Positions 22,107 to 33,618 of a DNA stretch of 64,000 bases are shown one piece after another. Each line of letters begins with the position of its first letter. Within the stretch, counting starts at the first letter, position 1. The notes under the pieces are model-generated. The model was not told the origin of the DNA and ran no database searches. It was given only the letters and a program-made list of their open reading frames with translations. Where the stretch lies: positions 46,623,474 to 46,687,473 of the forward strand of contig OY482846.1 in the NCBI GenBank assembly GCA_960531495.1, read 5' to 3'. The DNA is from Zeus faber. Lineage: Eukaryota; Chordata; Actinopteri; Zeiformes; Zeidae. Made by a program: the position numbers and the translations under genes.

Positions 22107-22749
22107 TTGTGTGCAGTCACCAACAACACTTTAGACACGGCAAGGGGAGTGCCACCAGGGAGCAGAGCAACTCCGTGGAGTGGCACCGTGTCAGGAGGCC
22201 CGGGTTCATGGAAATATGCTGCGTCAGAGAATCTGCCAGAAAGGATTCTAAAAGGCAGCGGCTCAGACGGCTGCAATGAAGAGGGGCCCGGCACTGGAAC
22301 CGGTTGCCACCCAGGAGTACCGCTGAGTAAAAAGACACCACCGACTGGCCTCGTGGGTTCGTCACCCACAGAGATGCCCACTGAACAGGGTCATCTCCTC
22401 ACGGTCTTGTGTCTGAGAGCCCACCCTTCAGACTGCTGGAAATTGAATGCCCCGACAGAACGACCCATGTGGACTGTGGCTCCTTGAAAATGCAGAGTGG
22501 AACAATGAAATTAAAGTGGACTCGCAGCTACAGCAGCAGGTTGAAGGCCAGCTCCTACTTACAGGGATGGAGTGGTGCGATTTTGTTGTTTTTGCGGAGG
22601 AGGATATTCTCATGCAACTCATCTACAGACACTGTGAGGTGGCTACAGCCATCAGGGAGAAGGAAGATATACAGTATATTTTTAATTTTTTAGAAGTTGG
22701 CAGATGGTTTTTCTACCACTTTTTGGCATTCAGATTTCCCATGGACTGA
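22107..22749 (+). pseudogene. YqaJ-type nuclease gene, decayed (transposon-encoded)
   Basis: Across three shifted frames the DNA keeps the order of motifs of a YqaJ (PD-(D/E)XK) exonuclease-like domain. EQSNSVEWHRVRR (about 22160-22200) corresponds to the N-terminal 'Q..S..W...R' block, SSPHGLV (about 22390-22410) to the SPDG motif with the aspartate changed to histidine, LLEIECP (about 22433-22453) to the (E)xK core with the lysine replaced by glutamate, and VEGQLLLTGMEWCDFVVF (22541-22594) to the conserved 'Q..G.....G..WCDF' block. In-frame stops and at least two frameshifts separate these blocks, and two catalytic positions are altered, so it is not functional. It points toward the THAP-transposase relic at 23187-24480, 440 bp away on the other strand. 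YqaJ genes of this kind accompany some eukaryotic ISL2EU-type DNA transposons, which is the reading I prefer. Confidence 0.75.
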
Positions 22750-23186
22750 TTTTTCTGAATTTCCCCATAGATATTTTCTACGAGCAACCTCTTTACTGAT
22801 ACTTAGCATTGATTCTTAATAAATCTATTGCCTTAAGTGTGTATCTGCGTGTGGCCTCCTCTTAATGCTGCCGCGCCTTGAGCCAGGTGTGTTAAACAAT
22901 GCAGAACTCTAAATATTCCTCAGTTGAAAGGTATACCCGCCCATCTCCGTCACCAGCGGTGGAGGAGGGGGTTTAAAGAGGTCATAGGTGCAAACGAAAA
23001 AAAAATTTTTTCGGGGGAAAAATAAAAATCAATGAGGTTTGCTGGAAGAAAACAACATTGCAGGATCATTCATTCCGTACTTCCACAAAATCTGTCCATA
23101 ACGGCCTTCCAAATTTGACCCGCTTGGTGCAGAACTTAATGAACAACTCTTTTATGAAGACGTAGGGGTCCAGAGTAATTCATGGT
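22750..23186. other. Intergenic spacer of the fossil transposon
   Basis: 440 bp between the 3' ends of the two convergent pseudogenes. It is AT-rich at the left, and contains TTCTTAATAAATC (an AATAAA signal, about 22813-22825) shortly after the YqaJ stop. Poly-A/T runs lie near 23000. Confidence 0.5.
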
Positions 23187-24480
23187 CGAGTTGCCCACGC
23201 CTTTACCGGAGCTCCGTTCTGGCAGTCGACCGGGTAGCAAGCCGCAGCGAGCAGCTCCTCAATGCTTCCACACACAGAAAGCGGCACCTGTACGTCTGTC
23301 AGAAAGGTTGTTCTCATTTACCTTCCTGATGGACCTCTCCACATGGACCCTCAGACGTGCAACGGATGCCTGACATCCTCCCTACACATTTGGATGTTTC
23401 TCGAGAGAAAGGCAGGCTGGAAAACCTTGCTCGGAGCCAGATTGTCCACCGGGAAATTATGGTTTGTCAACCACAATCGCAATGTCAGGTGTGAGTGGGT
23501 TTGCGAGGGCCGACGGCTAGAAGATCCCACTGTGTGGATCATACAGGCCGGACGCGAATGTATTGGCACCATGGGGGGGGGGGGGGCACGCCGATCATGG
23601 CCTTGAGTTTACCGTGAGATTTGTACGCGGAAAGAGAGAGCATGGAGCCTGGCCGAGTATTTCGGCGCAGTCAAGCACCACTTGTGTTTGAGGGAAAAGC
23701 TGAAAATTCTGGTGGAAGGTGGGCTCTGACAGCTTCACGTTGGCATCCACAGACGTTTGCTTCCAAGCAGGTTGTATGTGAAGTGCGTCCAGGTGGCAAT
23801 AATCCCGCTGGCTGCGCTGCGGTGAATGCCGAAACCCTTCTGCTAGATCCCTGAGAGGCAGGCTGACAGGTGCATGAGGAGCAGCAGTGCTCATCCACGG
23901 GTGGAGGTTTCTGTGAAAATGAATAAGTGTTATGCCTTGCTACTGTTATACATTATAATTAAGTTGCGCACGTACATCCATGCCACACCACATATGATGC
24001 ATAAACTCAGAGCTGCTGGCAGAGGCAGCCTTGGTGTTTGTGAGCAGCACCGTCTTGGTGTTGACTGCAGGCTCGACAAATTTCCAAAGGTGTTTTATGA
24101 GGCGAACCTAATAATGTTCGTGTTAGACTTTGTTTTGCATAGCAACATAGCACGAGTTTGTTGTCATCGTCTGGACCTGCCCCCGGCTGACAAACATCAG
24201 GTCTCGGTGTGGGTGGCGCGTACTCGTTCCAGAAAAAGAGAACCGGTGTAGCTCCTCAGTCCCGTAGGAGTCACTACAAGGTCCCCCGGCTGAAATGCCT
24301 GCGACACACAAGTGTTTTGTCGGAGGGCTGAGCTTGTCTCTCCAGATGTTGCTTTGCCACTGAGCCTGCACCGCGGCCTCCACGGGGAAAGGGGTGAAAA
24401 GGTGTTTTCTGAGTTGCCAGGCGACGGATATGCTAGAAAGTGGGCGCCACGATGTGACGCCCACTTTCTCACCCGTCGGG
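23187..24480 (-). pseudogene. THAP + DDE transposase gene, decayed (ISL2EU-like)
   Basis: Read on the minus strand. An N-terminal THAP zinc-finger remnant shows CRRHF (24291-24305), FQPGDLVVTPTGLRS (about 24250-24297) and LFFWNEYAPPTPRP (about 24200-24242). A DDE domain of the Tnp_4 type follows: VVLDCAEI (aspartate codon 23670-23672), SAYKSHGKLKAMIGV (about 23600-23650), a DPH/AIVVDK block (second aspartate 23466-23468), DNLAPSKVFQPAFLSR (about 23400-23450) and RLRVHVERSIRKVNENNLSD (glutamate 23337-23339). The C-terminus is VPLSVCGSIEELL and NGAPVKAW (about 23187-23280). The apparent D-D-E spacing (68 and 43 codons) suits the family. At least four frameshifts, several stops and a poly-G insertion at about 23573-23586 interrupt it. 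It is convergent with the YqaJ relic. Terminal inverted repeats were not found by eye. Confidence 0.8.
24435..24470. other. Perfect 12-bp inverted repeat
   Basis: AGAAAGTGGGCG and CGCCCACTTTCT flank an 11-base loop. It lies near the 5' end of the transposase relic and may be chance or part of the element's regulatory end. Confidence 0.6.
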
Positions 24481-24680
24481 AGGCCGGTCGCCTTTGGACA
24501 GTGGCTGGCCCTTCGTGCCGATGTCAAAACTCTCCTGTGAACGTCAGTGTGAAACTGATCTGCACCCTCATATCATGGATGTTGACGGACGCCATCTTGT
24601 GCAAATGTATTTATTTATTATTTTATTTCTTTTCCAGTCGATTCTCTGTTTACGTTCCTACAGTGAAGGGAGCTGCAGCC
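24481..24680. other. Flank of the fossil transposon, no gene seen
   Basis: Sequence upstream of the THAP remnant (minus-strand sense), including a word reading CACAAGATGGCGTCCGTC on the minus strand near 24590. No right terminal repeat was identified. Confidence 0.4.
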
Positions 24681-25008
24681 TCAACCCTGACTCTCCCTCC
24701 CTCTGTCCCTCTTTTCCTCTCCCTCCCCACCTCTCTCACTCTCTCCTGCCTCTCTCCCTCTTCTCCCTCCCTCCCACCCTCTTCCACCCTCCCTCCCTCC
24801 CTACCTCCCTCCGTCCCTCCCTCTCTCTCTGCCTCTCTCCCTCCCCCTCCCTCTCCCTCTTTCCCTCTTCTCCCTGCCTCCCTCCATCTCCCTCCCGACC
24901 ACAATCTCCCCCACCCGTCTCACTCTGCCAACCGCTCTCTCTCTCCCCCTCCCTCCCTCTCCTCTCCCTCCACCTCCCTCCCTCCCTCCCTCCCTCCCTC
25001 CGTCTATT
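24681..25008. repeat. Pyrimidine-rich (CCCT)n tract
   Basis: About 320 bp almost entirely C and T on the plus strand, based on CCTCCCTC units with TCTCTC interludes. Serine/proline-rich and glycine/glutamate-rich open frames across it are composition artefacts. Confidence 0.95.
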
Positions 25009-25438
25009 GATTCACATCTAGTATGTCAACGCTGGGAAGGCAGATAAGAGCAGCGCGGGCTCATAAATACTCCTGGGCTGTTCAAATCAGGTGCAGAGAT
25101 AGCGCGGCGGAGGACAGTGAGCAAGCTGGAGATTTGTAAAAAATATAATAAAATCAAATAAATAACCCCACTCCCACCCCCCACCCCCAGCCGGGCTAAT
25201 AAGACCCCCAAAACTCCCCTATCTGATGGGGTAGACAGCGCGGCGGCGTCTGGTTTATTGTGACGTTGAGGGTGTTGGTCAGAGATAGCGTCGTCCTGGA
25301 CGTCTCAGGCGGGGGAGTCGGGGGAGGCGGATACACGCACTTTGATTCGGCCACTTGTGAATCGGGGGATGTGGTGGGGTCCCGGACCCCCCAAAAGAAC
25401 ACAAGTACCTTTCTACTCGGCCCCGGGGGGGGAAGTGG
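25009..25438. other. No gene seen
   Basis: Unique sequence with a GATAAGAG...ATAAATACTC block (25043-25072) that recurs at 63458-63492. Poly-C/G short runs are present. No coding region was recognised. Confidence 0.45.
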
Positions 25439-25439
25439 T

Positions 25440-25648
25440 CCATCGACAAGACGTCGACCCGGACGTGGTTTGCGGCCGATTGATCCTCACACGGCGGGAG
25501 GGGGCGCACACTAACCAGAAGGTTGCCGGTTCGATCCCCGGCCCCTCCTGGTCGAGTGACAAAGGGTCCTTGAGGGAGACACGTGAGCCCCTCGCTGGGT
25601 TTGAATACGCTGCAAGTCGCTTTGGACAAAGGCATCTGATCAGTGACG
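25440..25648 (+). mobile_element. tRNA-derived SINE, diverged copy
   Basis: A B-box GGTTCGATCCC (25528-25538) follows a degraded tRNA-like head. Downstream come GTCCTTGAGGGAGACACGTG and the tail GCAAGTCGCTTTGGACAAAG. The same layout (B-box, 'tccttgagcaagacac', 'gtaagtcgctttggataaaag') occurs at 60559-60748. The tRNA head has lost its A-box consensus, so this is not a tRNA gene. Confidence 0.75.
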
Positions 25649-26140
25649 TGGCAGAGATTTGGCGGACACAGCTCACAAGCCTAGTGTCAGAGCAAATCCC
25701 ACTTTCTAACTGGAATGCTCTTCCTCAGTCAGGGTTTGAAATAGTCTCGGACTTGACGTGGTCTGGTTTTAAAACATCCGATTTCCAAGAGGAAGATTAG
25801 AGCTGATATAGGTCTGAGTGAAGGCCCAAATTAAACATTGGGATTGAGGGGCGTGGCCCCCAGGTGGACCAGGTCGATCTGGACGAAGACCAGCGCCAAG
25901 AGCAGACAGCAGGAGCTGACTAGTCCTTCATCACCTTAGTCCAGGACTTCCTAGTCTGGAATGAATTCATCTGAAATGTAACGTCTCGGAAATTCGTTTT
26001 TAAATTCTAATTCCAATTTAAGTAGGATTATTAGTCCTGATTTCGATTAAACCCCGTCACTCTGCGCCGCCTGTAATGTAATGTCATGTAAAGCCAAGGT
26101 GTATTTTTGTTAATTTTATTTCTTTCCACTAAGCCCCCAA
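25649..26140. other. No gene seen
   Basis: Unique sequence. No domain or element was recognised. Confidence 0.5.
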
Positions 26141-26425
26141 GGTGCTGATGCTCAACCTTCTTCACATGAACGACCCTCAATATAATAACCATTAGGCCAC
26201 GGGAGCCCATATGATGAGCTTTAGTCTCTGAGAGACCAATCTGAGAAGATTTTTATTGTTAGATATGATTTAGTTGAAACACTTCCAAACCTGTCCGTAC
26301 TACAGTTACAGAGATAGTGAAACTGGGTGACACTAGGATCAAAATGATCATTATTGTTGAATCATGTGAAAAACCATTATTGTACATTCTCTCACAGTGC
26401 TAATGCCTTGTAAATGTAATAATAA
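26141..26425 (+). mobile_element. hAT-like MITE, diverged copy
   Basis: GATGCTCAACCTTCTTCAC at the left, then TATGATGAGCTTTAGTCTCT, TTAGATATGATTTAGTTGAA and ACAGTGCTAATGCCTTGTAA, match in order the element at 33289-33618 (TTTGATGAGCTGTTGCCTCT, TTAGATATGATTCAGTCC and so on). The right end is lost in an (AAT)n array. Confidence 0.6.
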
Positions 26426-26491
26426 TAAAACAAAAAATTACAATAATGATAATAATAATGTTAAAAATAATAATGTTACATCTATAACAAC

Positions 26492-26582
<91 letters not shown>

Positions 26583-26598
26583 ATAAAAATAATAATGA
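26416..26598. repeat. (AAT)n then (ATG)n microsatellite
   Basis: Degenerate AAT sequence becomes pure AAT (about 26490-26527) and then pure ATG (26527-26582) before returning to AAT. The isoleucine/methionine open frame is an artefact. Confidence 0.95.
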
Positions 26599-27568
26599 AA
26601 TGTAACTATTAATCATGAGCCTCTGATCCGGGGTTTCTAGACAATACAGTAACAGCAAAATGGAGGTGTGGGGGGGGTTAAATGTTATTTCCAATTCCAA
26701 AACACTGTCAAATCACTCCGCTCAGACATTTCGGGCTTTGGCCGAAAAGGGAGGACTGTGCATCGTGTTATGGGGGGGGGGTGAGGACGCGGGATCGTCC
26801 AGCGCTGGTCGTAAAGCACCACCACGGGCTATAACGAGGCCTGACGTGGGGACAGACGATGCTCATGCAGAAACCCGGCATCCGCACCACCCCGTGTGCC
26901 AGGTGGTGAACCCTCCACAATTCCCGGATGAATAGCAAAGCCACGTAAACACACTGACGTGTTCCCAAACACACTTTCTAACACAAACATTTTGCGGACG
27001 CGCGGTTCGGCCTCTCGTGTCAGGCGCTCCAAATTAAACCAATCTCTGGCGGCAGATAGCACCCGTCCGTCACCCCCCTCCGCCCCTCCGCCCCCCGCCG
27101 CCGCCGCCATCCGGCAGCACCGACGTGGCATTTGAAAACGCTGTCAAGTGGAGAATAACTTTCTCTGTCCGTCGAGCGCGAAGGCCAATTTGGAAAAGGT
27201 CCGATGACACATTGGAGTGTCAGGCCATTTCTCCCCGTCAGACGGAGGGGCGCCGCCCAGATGTGCGGCGGGCGGGGGCGGGCGGGGGTGGGCGCGGGGG
27301 ACACATCAACAGGCATCTCATTAGCGTGGGGGGGGGGCGGACTGGGAGGAGGCTCGCTGCCGTGTTCCACCAGCGACGCGGCGGCAGGAATCCAGATTGT
27401 CCAGGGAGCCGGGGGATTTGGATTTGGAAAATTTCTTCATAAATATTCACAAGTTGTAGATGGTTGTTACGGTATGTTGCCAGCTTAGTGTATTGTCTGT
27501 CACATTACTTTATTATTATTGGTTGGTCTTGATGTGAGCGGCTGAATCACGGCGTCTGTGGATGAAAT
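26599..27568. other. No supported gene; GC-rich patch 27040-27370
   Basis: Poly-G runs (about 26670, 26771 and 27328) and a CpG-rich patch with (CCG)n near 27094-27107. Overlapping open frames on both strands are compositionally driven and unrecognised. Confidence 0.45.
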
Positions 27569-27569
27569 G

Positions 27570-27962
<393 letters not shown>

Positions 27963-28092
27963 CCAACCAAGACCTAATCATTTGCATTGGCATGAGCTGC
28001 TGGTTATAGTATATTTTGAGTATCATGTGTGGAAAATAACATTGCATGTTGTAATAATACTGAAAATACAGCACTTTCCCCTGTCAAACTAC

Positions 28093-28165
28093 GTTGCGTG
28101 TTGTGCCCAAGAGCAAGACACTGAATCCCAAAACTGCTCCCATTGAGTAAACTGGCAACTTGAAG
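28093..28165 (+). mobile_element. SINE fragment
   Basis: GTGCCCAAGAGCAAGACACT followed by GAATCCCAAAACTGCTCCCA matches the body of the tRNA-SINE family (compare TGTCCTTGAGCAAGACACTT at 60649-60668). The head and tail are absent. Confidence 0.5.
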
Positions 28166-28248
28166 GGCTCCGCCTCCACCGTCGGTCCTTGAACTTCTCA
28201 CTTTTTTTTTTTTTTCTTCCCTTGAATGGCCCCCGGCATGACGAGCTT

Positions 28249-28294
28249 ATCTCATCTCATCTCATCTCATCTCATCTCATCTCATCTCATCTCT
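28249..28294. repeat. (CATCT)n pentanucleotide array
   Basis: Nine near-perfect pentamers. Confidence 0.96.
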
Positions 28295-28864
28295 CGATAT
28301 CAAAATATTTCATATTAACTGTGTAAATAGTGTCAATGTCAATATACTATGAATACTAAATGGTCCCAGACACGCAGTGACGGGTTCAAGGGCGGATGTA
28401 AACGAGCATATCACAAACACGATTATACTAAATATGTTATTCATGTAATTAGTGTGAGTCGGTGCTCTCCCAACACGGCAGGGCACATGACGGAACATCG
28501 ACAAATCCGTCAGAACGCAGGAGTTGAGGAGCGTGTCTGTGAGACCCCTTAAAAGGAGCCAGCCGAGGTTTTTATTTAAATTCTGAGTTTTAGTCTTGAT
28601 GTGGATGCCCCCGAGGACAGAGATGGAGGCTGCTCGCTCTTTTTTAAACTTGGAGACGTTCGCAGCCTGACGGGATGGATGAGCGGTTCCTGTGAATTCG
28701 AGTTATTTTAGGTGATCACGGCTCGCGCCCTCCCCACTGTTTTCTCTGCTCTTGTTTTTTTTTTCTTTCATTTTAATTGGTTCGATGCGTCGCCGTTCAC
28801 CCAGGTACGGAATGTTTCATCTGTGTTCTGATTGGCCAACTGGAAAGCCATTTCACCCACAGTG
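28295..28864. other. No gene seen
   Basis: Unique sequence. 28560-28760 is of even composition with no simple repeats and could be conserved non-coding DNA, but nothing in a single sequence proves it. Confidence 0.4.
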
Positions 28865-28925
28865 GTAAAGATAAGATAAGATACGAGCTTATTAATCCCC
28901 AGTATATACAAGCATATACAAGCTC
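28865..28925 (-). mobile_element. LINE tail, minus orientation
   Basis: GATAAGATAAGATACGAGCT followed by TATTAATCCCCAG is the reverse complement of the 'gggat(c/g)aataaagtatctatc' end seen on the plus strand at 41117-41135 and, decayed, at 38496-38520. Only the terminus is recognisable. Confidence 0.5.
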
Positions 28926-29109
28926 CGCTGGTTTTTTTGTTATTTAACTTGTCAATATTTGTTGTTTTTAATTTATCACTCATTGTGTCACTTTATCACT
29001 TTCTGAATCAAATAGTGTCATAAGTGTAAACATCCCCATCGGTCTCTCGTTTTCCTCCCTATTGTAATTATGTCAGGGCTGCTCGTCTTGCTTGTCTTGT
29101 TGATTGTAG

Positions 29110-29178
29110 ATGGAAGGACAGACAGACGGACAGATGGACAGACAGACAGACAGATTGACGGACAGACAGACAGACAAT
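29110..29178. repeat. (CAGA)n microsatellite
   Basis: GGACAGACAGAC units with GGACAGATGG variants. Confidence 0.93.
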
Positions 29179-30846
29179 AAAACATAAATAACTAAAATGA
29201 ACACTAGAAAACTGTGGTCATACAGACATACAACAACTAATGTGTAGTAATCGAATTAATAACAACTAAACATGAATCGAATCTGAAATAATGGTAACGT
29301 ACAATTAATCTAATGATGAACATTAAGCCTGAAGAAAATAGCAATTAACACGAGAAAATAAAAAACCTTCAAATAGAAACAGTGAGGAGGATATTGGCGA
29401 TAAACCCTCAATAATGAACAGTAAATACGGTAAACATAACTTTCCACGATAACTTTCAGTTCAGGACTCACCTTAAAAAGAGGTTCTGATACAAACGTGA
29501 CTAATACGATGACTAATTCATCATTTTGTAGTCATCATTAAGCGCGAGTTTGTTGTATAATAAATAGGCCTAATTCGGGAATTCTGCCTCTAATTCTCCC
29601 ACCATCTGCGGCGGCAGCTCCGGTGTTTTTCCACCTGTTGCTCTGCAGCAAAAAGAGGAGGAGGCGATCCGCAGCAAAACACAGCAAATAATTGAACTAT
29701 TAGGCGGAGGTAATGCGATATCCGCTCCTCAAATCACCGCTTCACAGCAGAGCGTTCCGCGGCCGGCGGGGCGCCCAGCCACAATAACATCACCACCGCA
29801 TCCACACGGCTGCTTTCGCCGGGGTGGGAAGAGAGCGCTTTCTTTTTTTTTCATGGTAAAACGACAGCGAGGCGGCGAGCGGAGGTCTGGTCGAGGTTCG
29901 GAGACGACAGCATTTAATCTTGTTTACGGGGAAACGATCTGTGCAGAGGGAATGACCCCAGACACAACACGTGGGTAAACACTCGTCCGCAGCCCCGCTC
30001 TGCAAAACACGTTGAAAACACGGGCAAAAAATCCTGACAAACGTACAGGGGTACACGCTCGGGCGCCGTCGAAAGACCGCCACTGTTATTGTCAATTATC
30101 GAAATATGCTCTGTATCTATTATCTCAATATGGCAGAAATTCTGAGAATTTGCCTTCTCAAAACAGCCGTTTCCCTGAGGGACTGGTGTACATGGGACCG
30201 TAGGAGGCTTCAGTTAATCAGGGAAAAACACATTTGACGTTGATGAAAATCTTTGAAATTCCACCCATTTATAGCACAACATGGGTATTGAGGAAAAGAA
30301 AACGGAAATATAACTGTAATGGATTTTTTTAATGGTTAATTTAGGCTGAAAATGCCAAATTAAATTCACAATTATACCAGAAACTATAGGTGATTTGCCT
30401 TACAGTAGATATGACCCAAAGTAGAAAAGAGATATATAACAATGAAAAAAATAATAATAATAATAAACTAAAATGATTATTTTATATTATTTTATATTTT
30501 GATGTATACATTAAGACAAATTAAGCCACATTAAGCTGCATCATTCCCATTTTTTTCCCCATTTTTTTGGACCATATCTTTACGATTTCTGATTTACCTC
30601 TAATTTGCAACAGATTAATTTTGGTCGTTTAGCCACATTAAGCTCGAATTAAGCCGTTGTAAGCTCCTGTTTAAAGTAAATTAAACAGGAATCATGATTT
30701 AAATGATCTAAATTGATGACCTAAATCTGAAATGGGTGTAGTATATTAACCTATTTATATTAAAAGCATTTTGCTTGTTAGCTTTACTTTTATTGATGCT
30801 ATTTGATTCCAGTTAAAGGTGCAATAGAAATAAAGGTTATTATCAT
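29179..30846. other. No gene seen; possible regulatory stretch 29570-29800
   Basis: AT-rich on both sides. 29570-30010 has balanced composition with CpGs and no repeats. Open frames (for example the 101-codon minus frame at 29790-30095) have no recognised domain. 30520-30660 carries several TTAAGC(C/T) words. Confidence 0.45.
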
Positions 30847-30906
30847 TATAATAATAATAATAATAATAATAATAATTATTATTATTATTATTATTATTAT
30901 TATGCT

Positions 30907-30942
<36 letters not shown>

Positions 30943-30945
30943 GTT

Positions 30946-30978
<33 letters not shown>

Positions 30979-30982
30979 CAGA
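30847..30982. repeat. (AAT)n/(ATT)n array with inverted halves
   Basis: (ATA)n at 30847-30876 is followed directly by (TTA)n at 30875-30903, so the two halves are perfect inverted complements, then two more ATT blocks separated by GCTTTTATT and GTTTTTATT. Confidence 0.96.
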
Positions 30983-31160
30983 AGCGGATCAGGCTGTGAG
31001 TGATGCCTGCAGGTTGCTGTGTTGCCAGGTTGCCAGAGCTCATCCAAAGGCTGAGTGCTCGGTAATGAGCTGCTGCAGAGCGGATCAGCTGCTCCGGATA
31101 GAAGAGCGCCAGCTAATTGAACTCAAAGCATATTCTAATATGGACATCGACTCCCCCCTG
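30983..31160. other. Unique sequence
   Basis: Balanced, repeat-free sequence. No coding similarity was recognised. Confidence 0.4.
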
Positions 31161-31262
31161 CTTCACTCTGTCTCCCTTTCCCTCTCTCTCCTTCTCGTTG
31201 TCTCCCATCCCGCTCGCTCTCTCTCTCTCTCTCTCTCATTCTCTCTCTCTCTCCCTCCTGAT
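31161..31262. repeat. (CT)n-rich pyrimidine tract
   Basis: CT-rich with a pure CT block at 31216-31236. Confidence 0.92.
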
Positions 31263-33288
31263 AGTCGGTGAAGCGGAACTGCAGTTCTTTTGTCTGCTCT
31301 GCATTGGAGCGGTGTTATACACAAGTGAGAGTAGAGGAAAAAAAGAAAAGACAGCTCGGCTTAATATAAAATGGCCAGAAAAGACCCGGTGCTGCCTGAT
31401 TTAAATCTGGGAGGCCGACCAGCGGGGTGATGGGAGCGGAGGGCATCACTGACTAAGTGGGATGAACCAGCGTGGGGGGCAGCGGGGCTGGTCGCCATTT
31501 ATCCTCTTTAGCGCTGGTCGGGGCTCATCGCCGCACTATGATCAAGCAGCTGTGGCGGGCCGCTGGAAACCGGCCGCGCAACATTACCCTTGAGCGTCTC
31601 CACGAAGGCACCGGCACTGGTGATGCGAGACTCGCATAGGAGTTGTTTCTTGCCGCAACAAATCTTTTAAACGACTCAGGAGCCACTTCCGCAAATGAGC
31701 CGTTTGCTCACGACCCGGCGACTCCGGCCGGACTGGCGGGCTTTTCGGGTCTCTGCGCCGGCGAGCGCAAAAGAGCCGTGGGCAGCGGGCCCGCCGAGCC
31801 CGAGCAGAGGCAATGTAGCCGCGGGGGCGTTCGTGGCGACTTCACTTGGCATCCAGGAGCGAGTCACCGCCGCCAGCGCGGTTCGACCACTAGGGGAGTG
31901 CTAGTTTATTAGGGCGCCGTCAAAACAAGCTTTACATTTAGAGCGGGGAACCAACTTGAATCATCTGCGTCCTTGGGAGCAGGCGCTCCACCTGGATGCA
32001 GACGCGCCGCAGGGATCCCAGACACTTCAAAGACTTATTTCACACAGATGTTTATACTTTAGGCATCTAATGCCGGAAATCACCTGATATCGTAATATTT
32101 ACAGATGCCAAATATGACACAGACATGAATTATATGTATTGTTTGAAGGATAGAAAAGTCTGCAGAAGTTCATTTTGTTATTGCTACCAATATTTCAAGG
32201 CCCAGGGCCAAACAAATCTTTTAATAAACAAACAAAAACTGAATTTGCTCCCAAGCGTGTTCACTAATTTCAGATTGTTGAAGTTTTTCTCCCCTGGAAA
32301 TTTGCCTTTTGGGAGTCGCAGGTTTTTCAAAGGGTGGAGGCAGAATGTTTTGAGGCGTACAAAGCGAGGAGGCTTCCAGCGCAGTCTGCGCGCCATTCAA
32401 GCTGTTTGTCATCTCATTTCTGCCTGGTACGCCAAATTGAGGCTGTGTTTTCCTGAAACCGACACGGTAACCATAGCAAAAAAGCCTTTTATTCCTCCCC
32501 CTCCCAATTTCAAGGAGAAAGCGCCCTTTGGTTTTTCATTTTCTTAAGAGCGGTCATTGTCTGTTTCGACGTCTCTGGGGTAATTCCGAGGCCTCGGCAC
32601 AGAGAGAGATATTATCAGAGATTGTATTTTGCACGGAGCCGCCTGAGAGATATTATCACATCTGGCTGTAATTCAGCGTGCCCCCAGATAAGAGGAGGTG
32701 AGGCTACGAGAGTCCGCAATCACACGCCGCCATCCACCCGGGGACGCAGACGCTTTTTTTTTCTATGAATCATTGTCAAAGCACAAGAAAAATAAGGTCA
32801 GGATACAAGCCGAAGAGCGAGGTGAACCTCGGCCTTAAAGCGCGCCAACAGACACATTTTTTCATCCGGACATCCATATTTATCCTAACGGCGTGTTGCC
32901 AGGTGTGAATCTCGCACGATCAAAGGGTGATATCCAGTTCCGGGCTTCTGTCCAATTCTGCGACAGCGGCGGACAGCGGCGGACAGCGGCGGAGGCCGTT
33001 GTTAATGAGGGCCGACGCCTCATCTGGGGATAGAGACACGGAGAGCGCCTGCACCGGGAAGGAGGGGACGCGTTGGCATAACCGCTGTGTTTGGGTTCCA
33101 TTATTTACCTGCTCATTTTGCCAGCGTTTCCTCAGGAAGCTTTGGTACAGGCAGCAAGACGGGGTGAGGGGGAACCGGGCAGGGGATACGCTCCCGCTCC
33201 TCTGGCGAGGGATCCGGCCGACCCCTAGTGCAGTCCGGGATGTTCTGTTCCTCGCGTCCCGAAATAATGACGTTCTGTGTCTTGTAGA
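31263..33288. other. No supported gene
   Basis: Mixed sequence. 31640-31910 is GC-rich with overlapping frames on both strands. 32605-32700 contains two GAGAGATATTATCA words and a CAGATAAGAGG (GATA-type sites). 32962-32993 is a 10-bp GC-rich tandem repeat (CAGCGGCGGA). I recognise no exon. Confidence 0.45.
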
Positions 33289-33618
33289 GCAGTGATCCTC
33301 AACCTTTTCTTTTTATATATCAAGGACCCTCTGTTTGACACGGACTAGGTCACAGACCCCATTTGATGAGCTGTTGCCTCTGGGACCCCAATGGGGTTAG
33401 ATATGATTCAGTCCAAACCTCCAGAACTACCTAACCCATAATATATAACATTGAACAGTGATCAAAACAGTTATTATTCTACATGCTCTAATGGTGCTGA
33501 CTTGTAAATGAAATAATGGAGGAATTTAAAAGTTTTTAAAATAATTTTACTGGGGACCACCGGAAACCTCGTGAAGGACCCCTGGGGGTCCCCCAACCAA
33601 ACATTGAGAACCACCCTA
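33289..33618 (+). mobile_element. hAT-like MITE (non-autonomous)
   Basis: It begins CAGTGATCCTCAACCTTTTC and ends CAAACATTGAGAACCACCC. The ends are approximate inverted repeats of the 'cagtggttctcaa' type typical of hAT elements. The interior has GACCCC/GGGGTC words (CAGACCCC, GGACCCCTGGGGGTCCCC) but no coding capacity. A diverged second copy is at 26141-26425. Confidence 0.7.
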
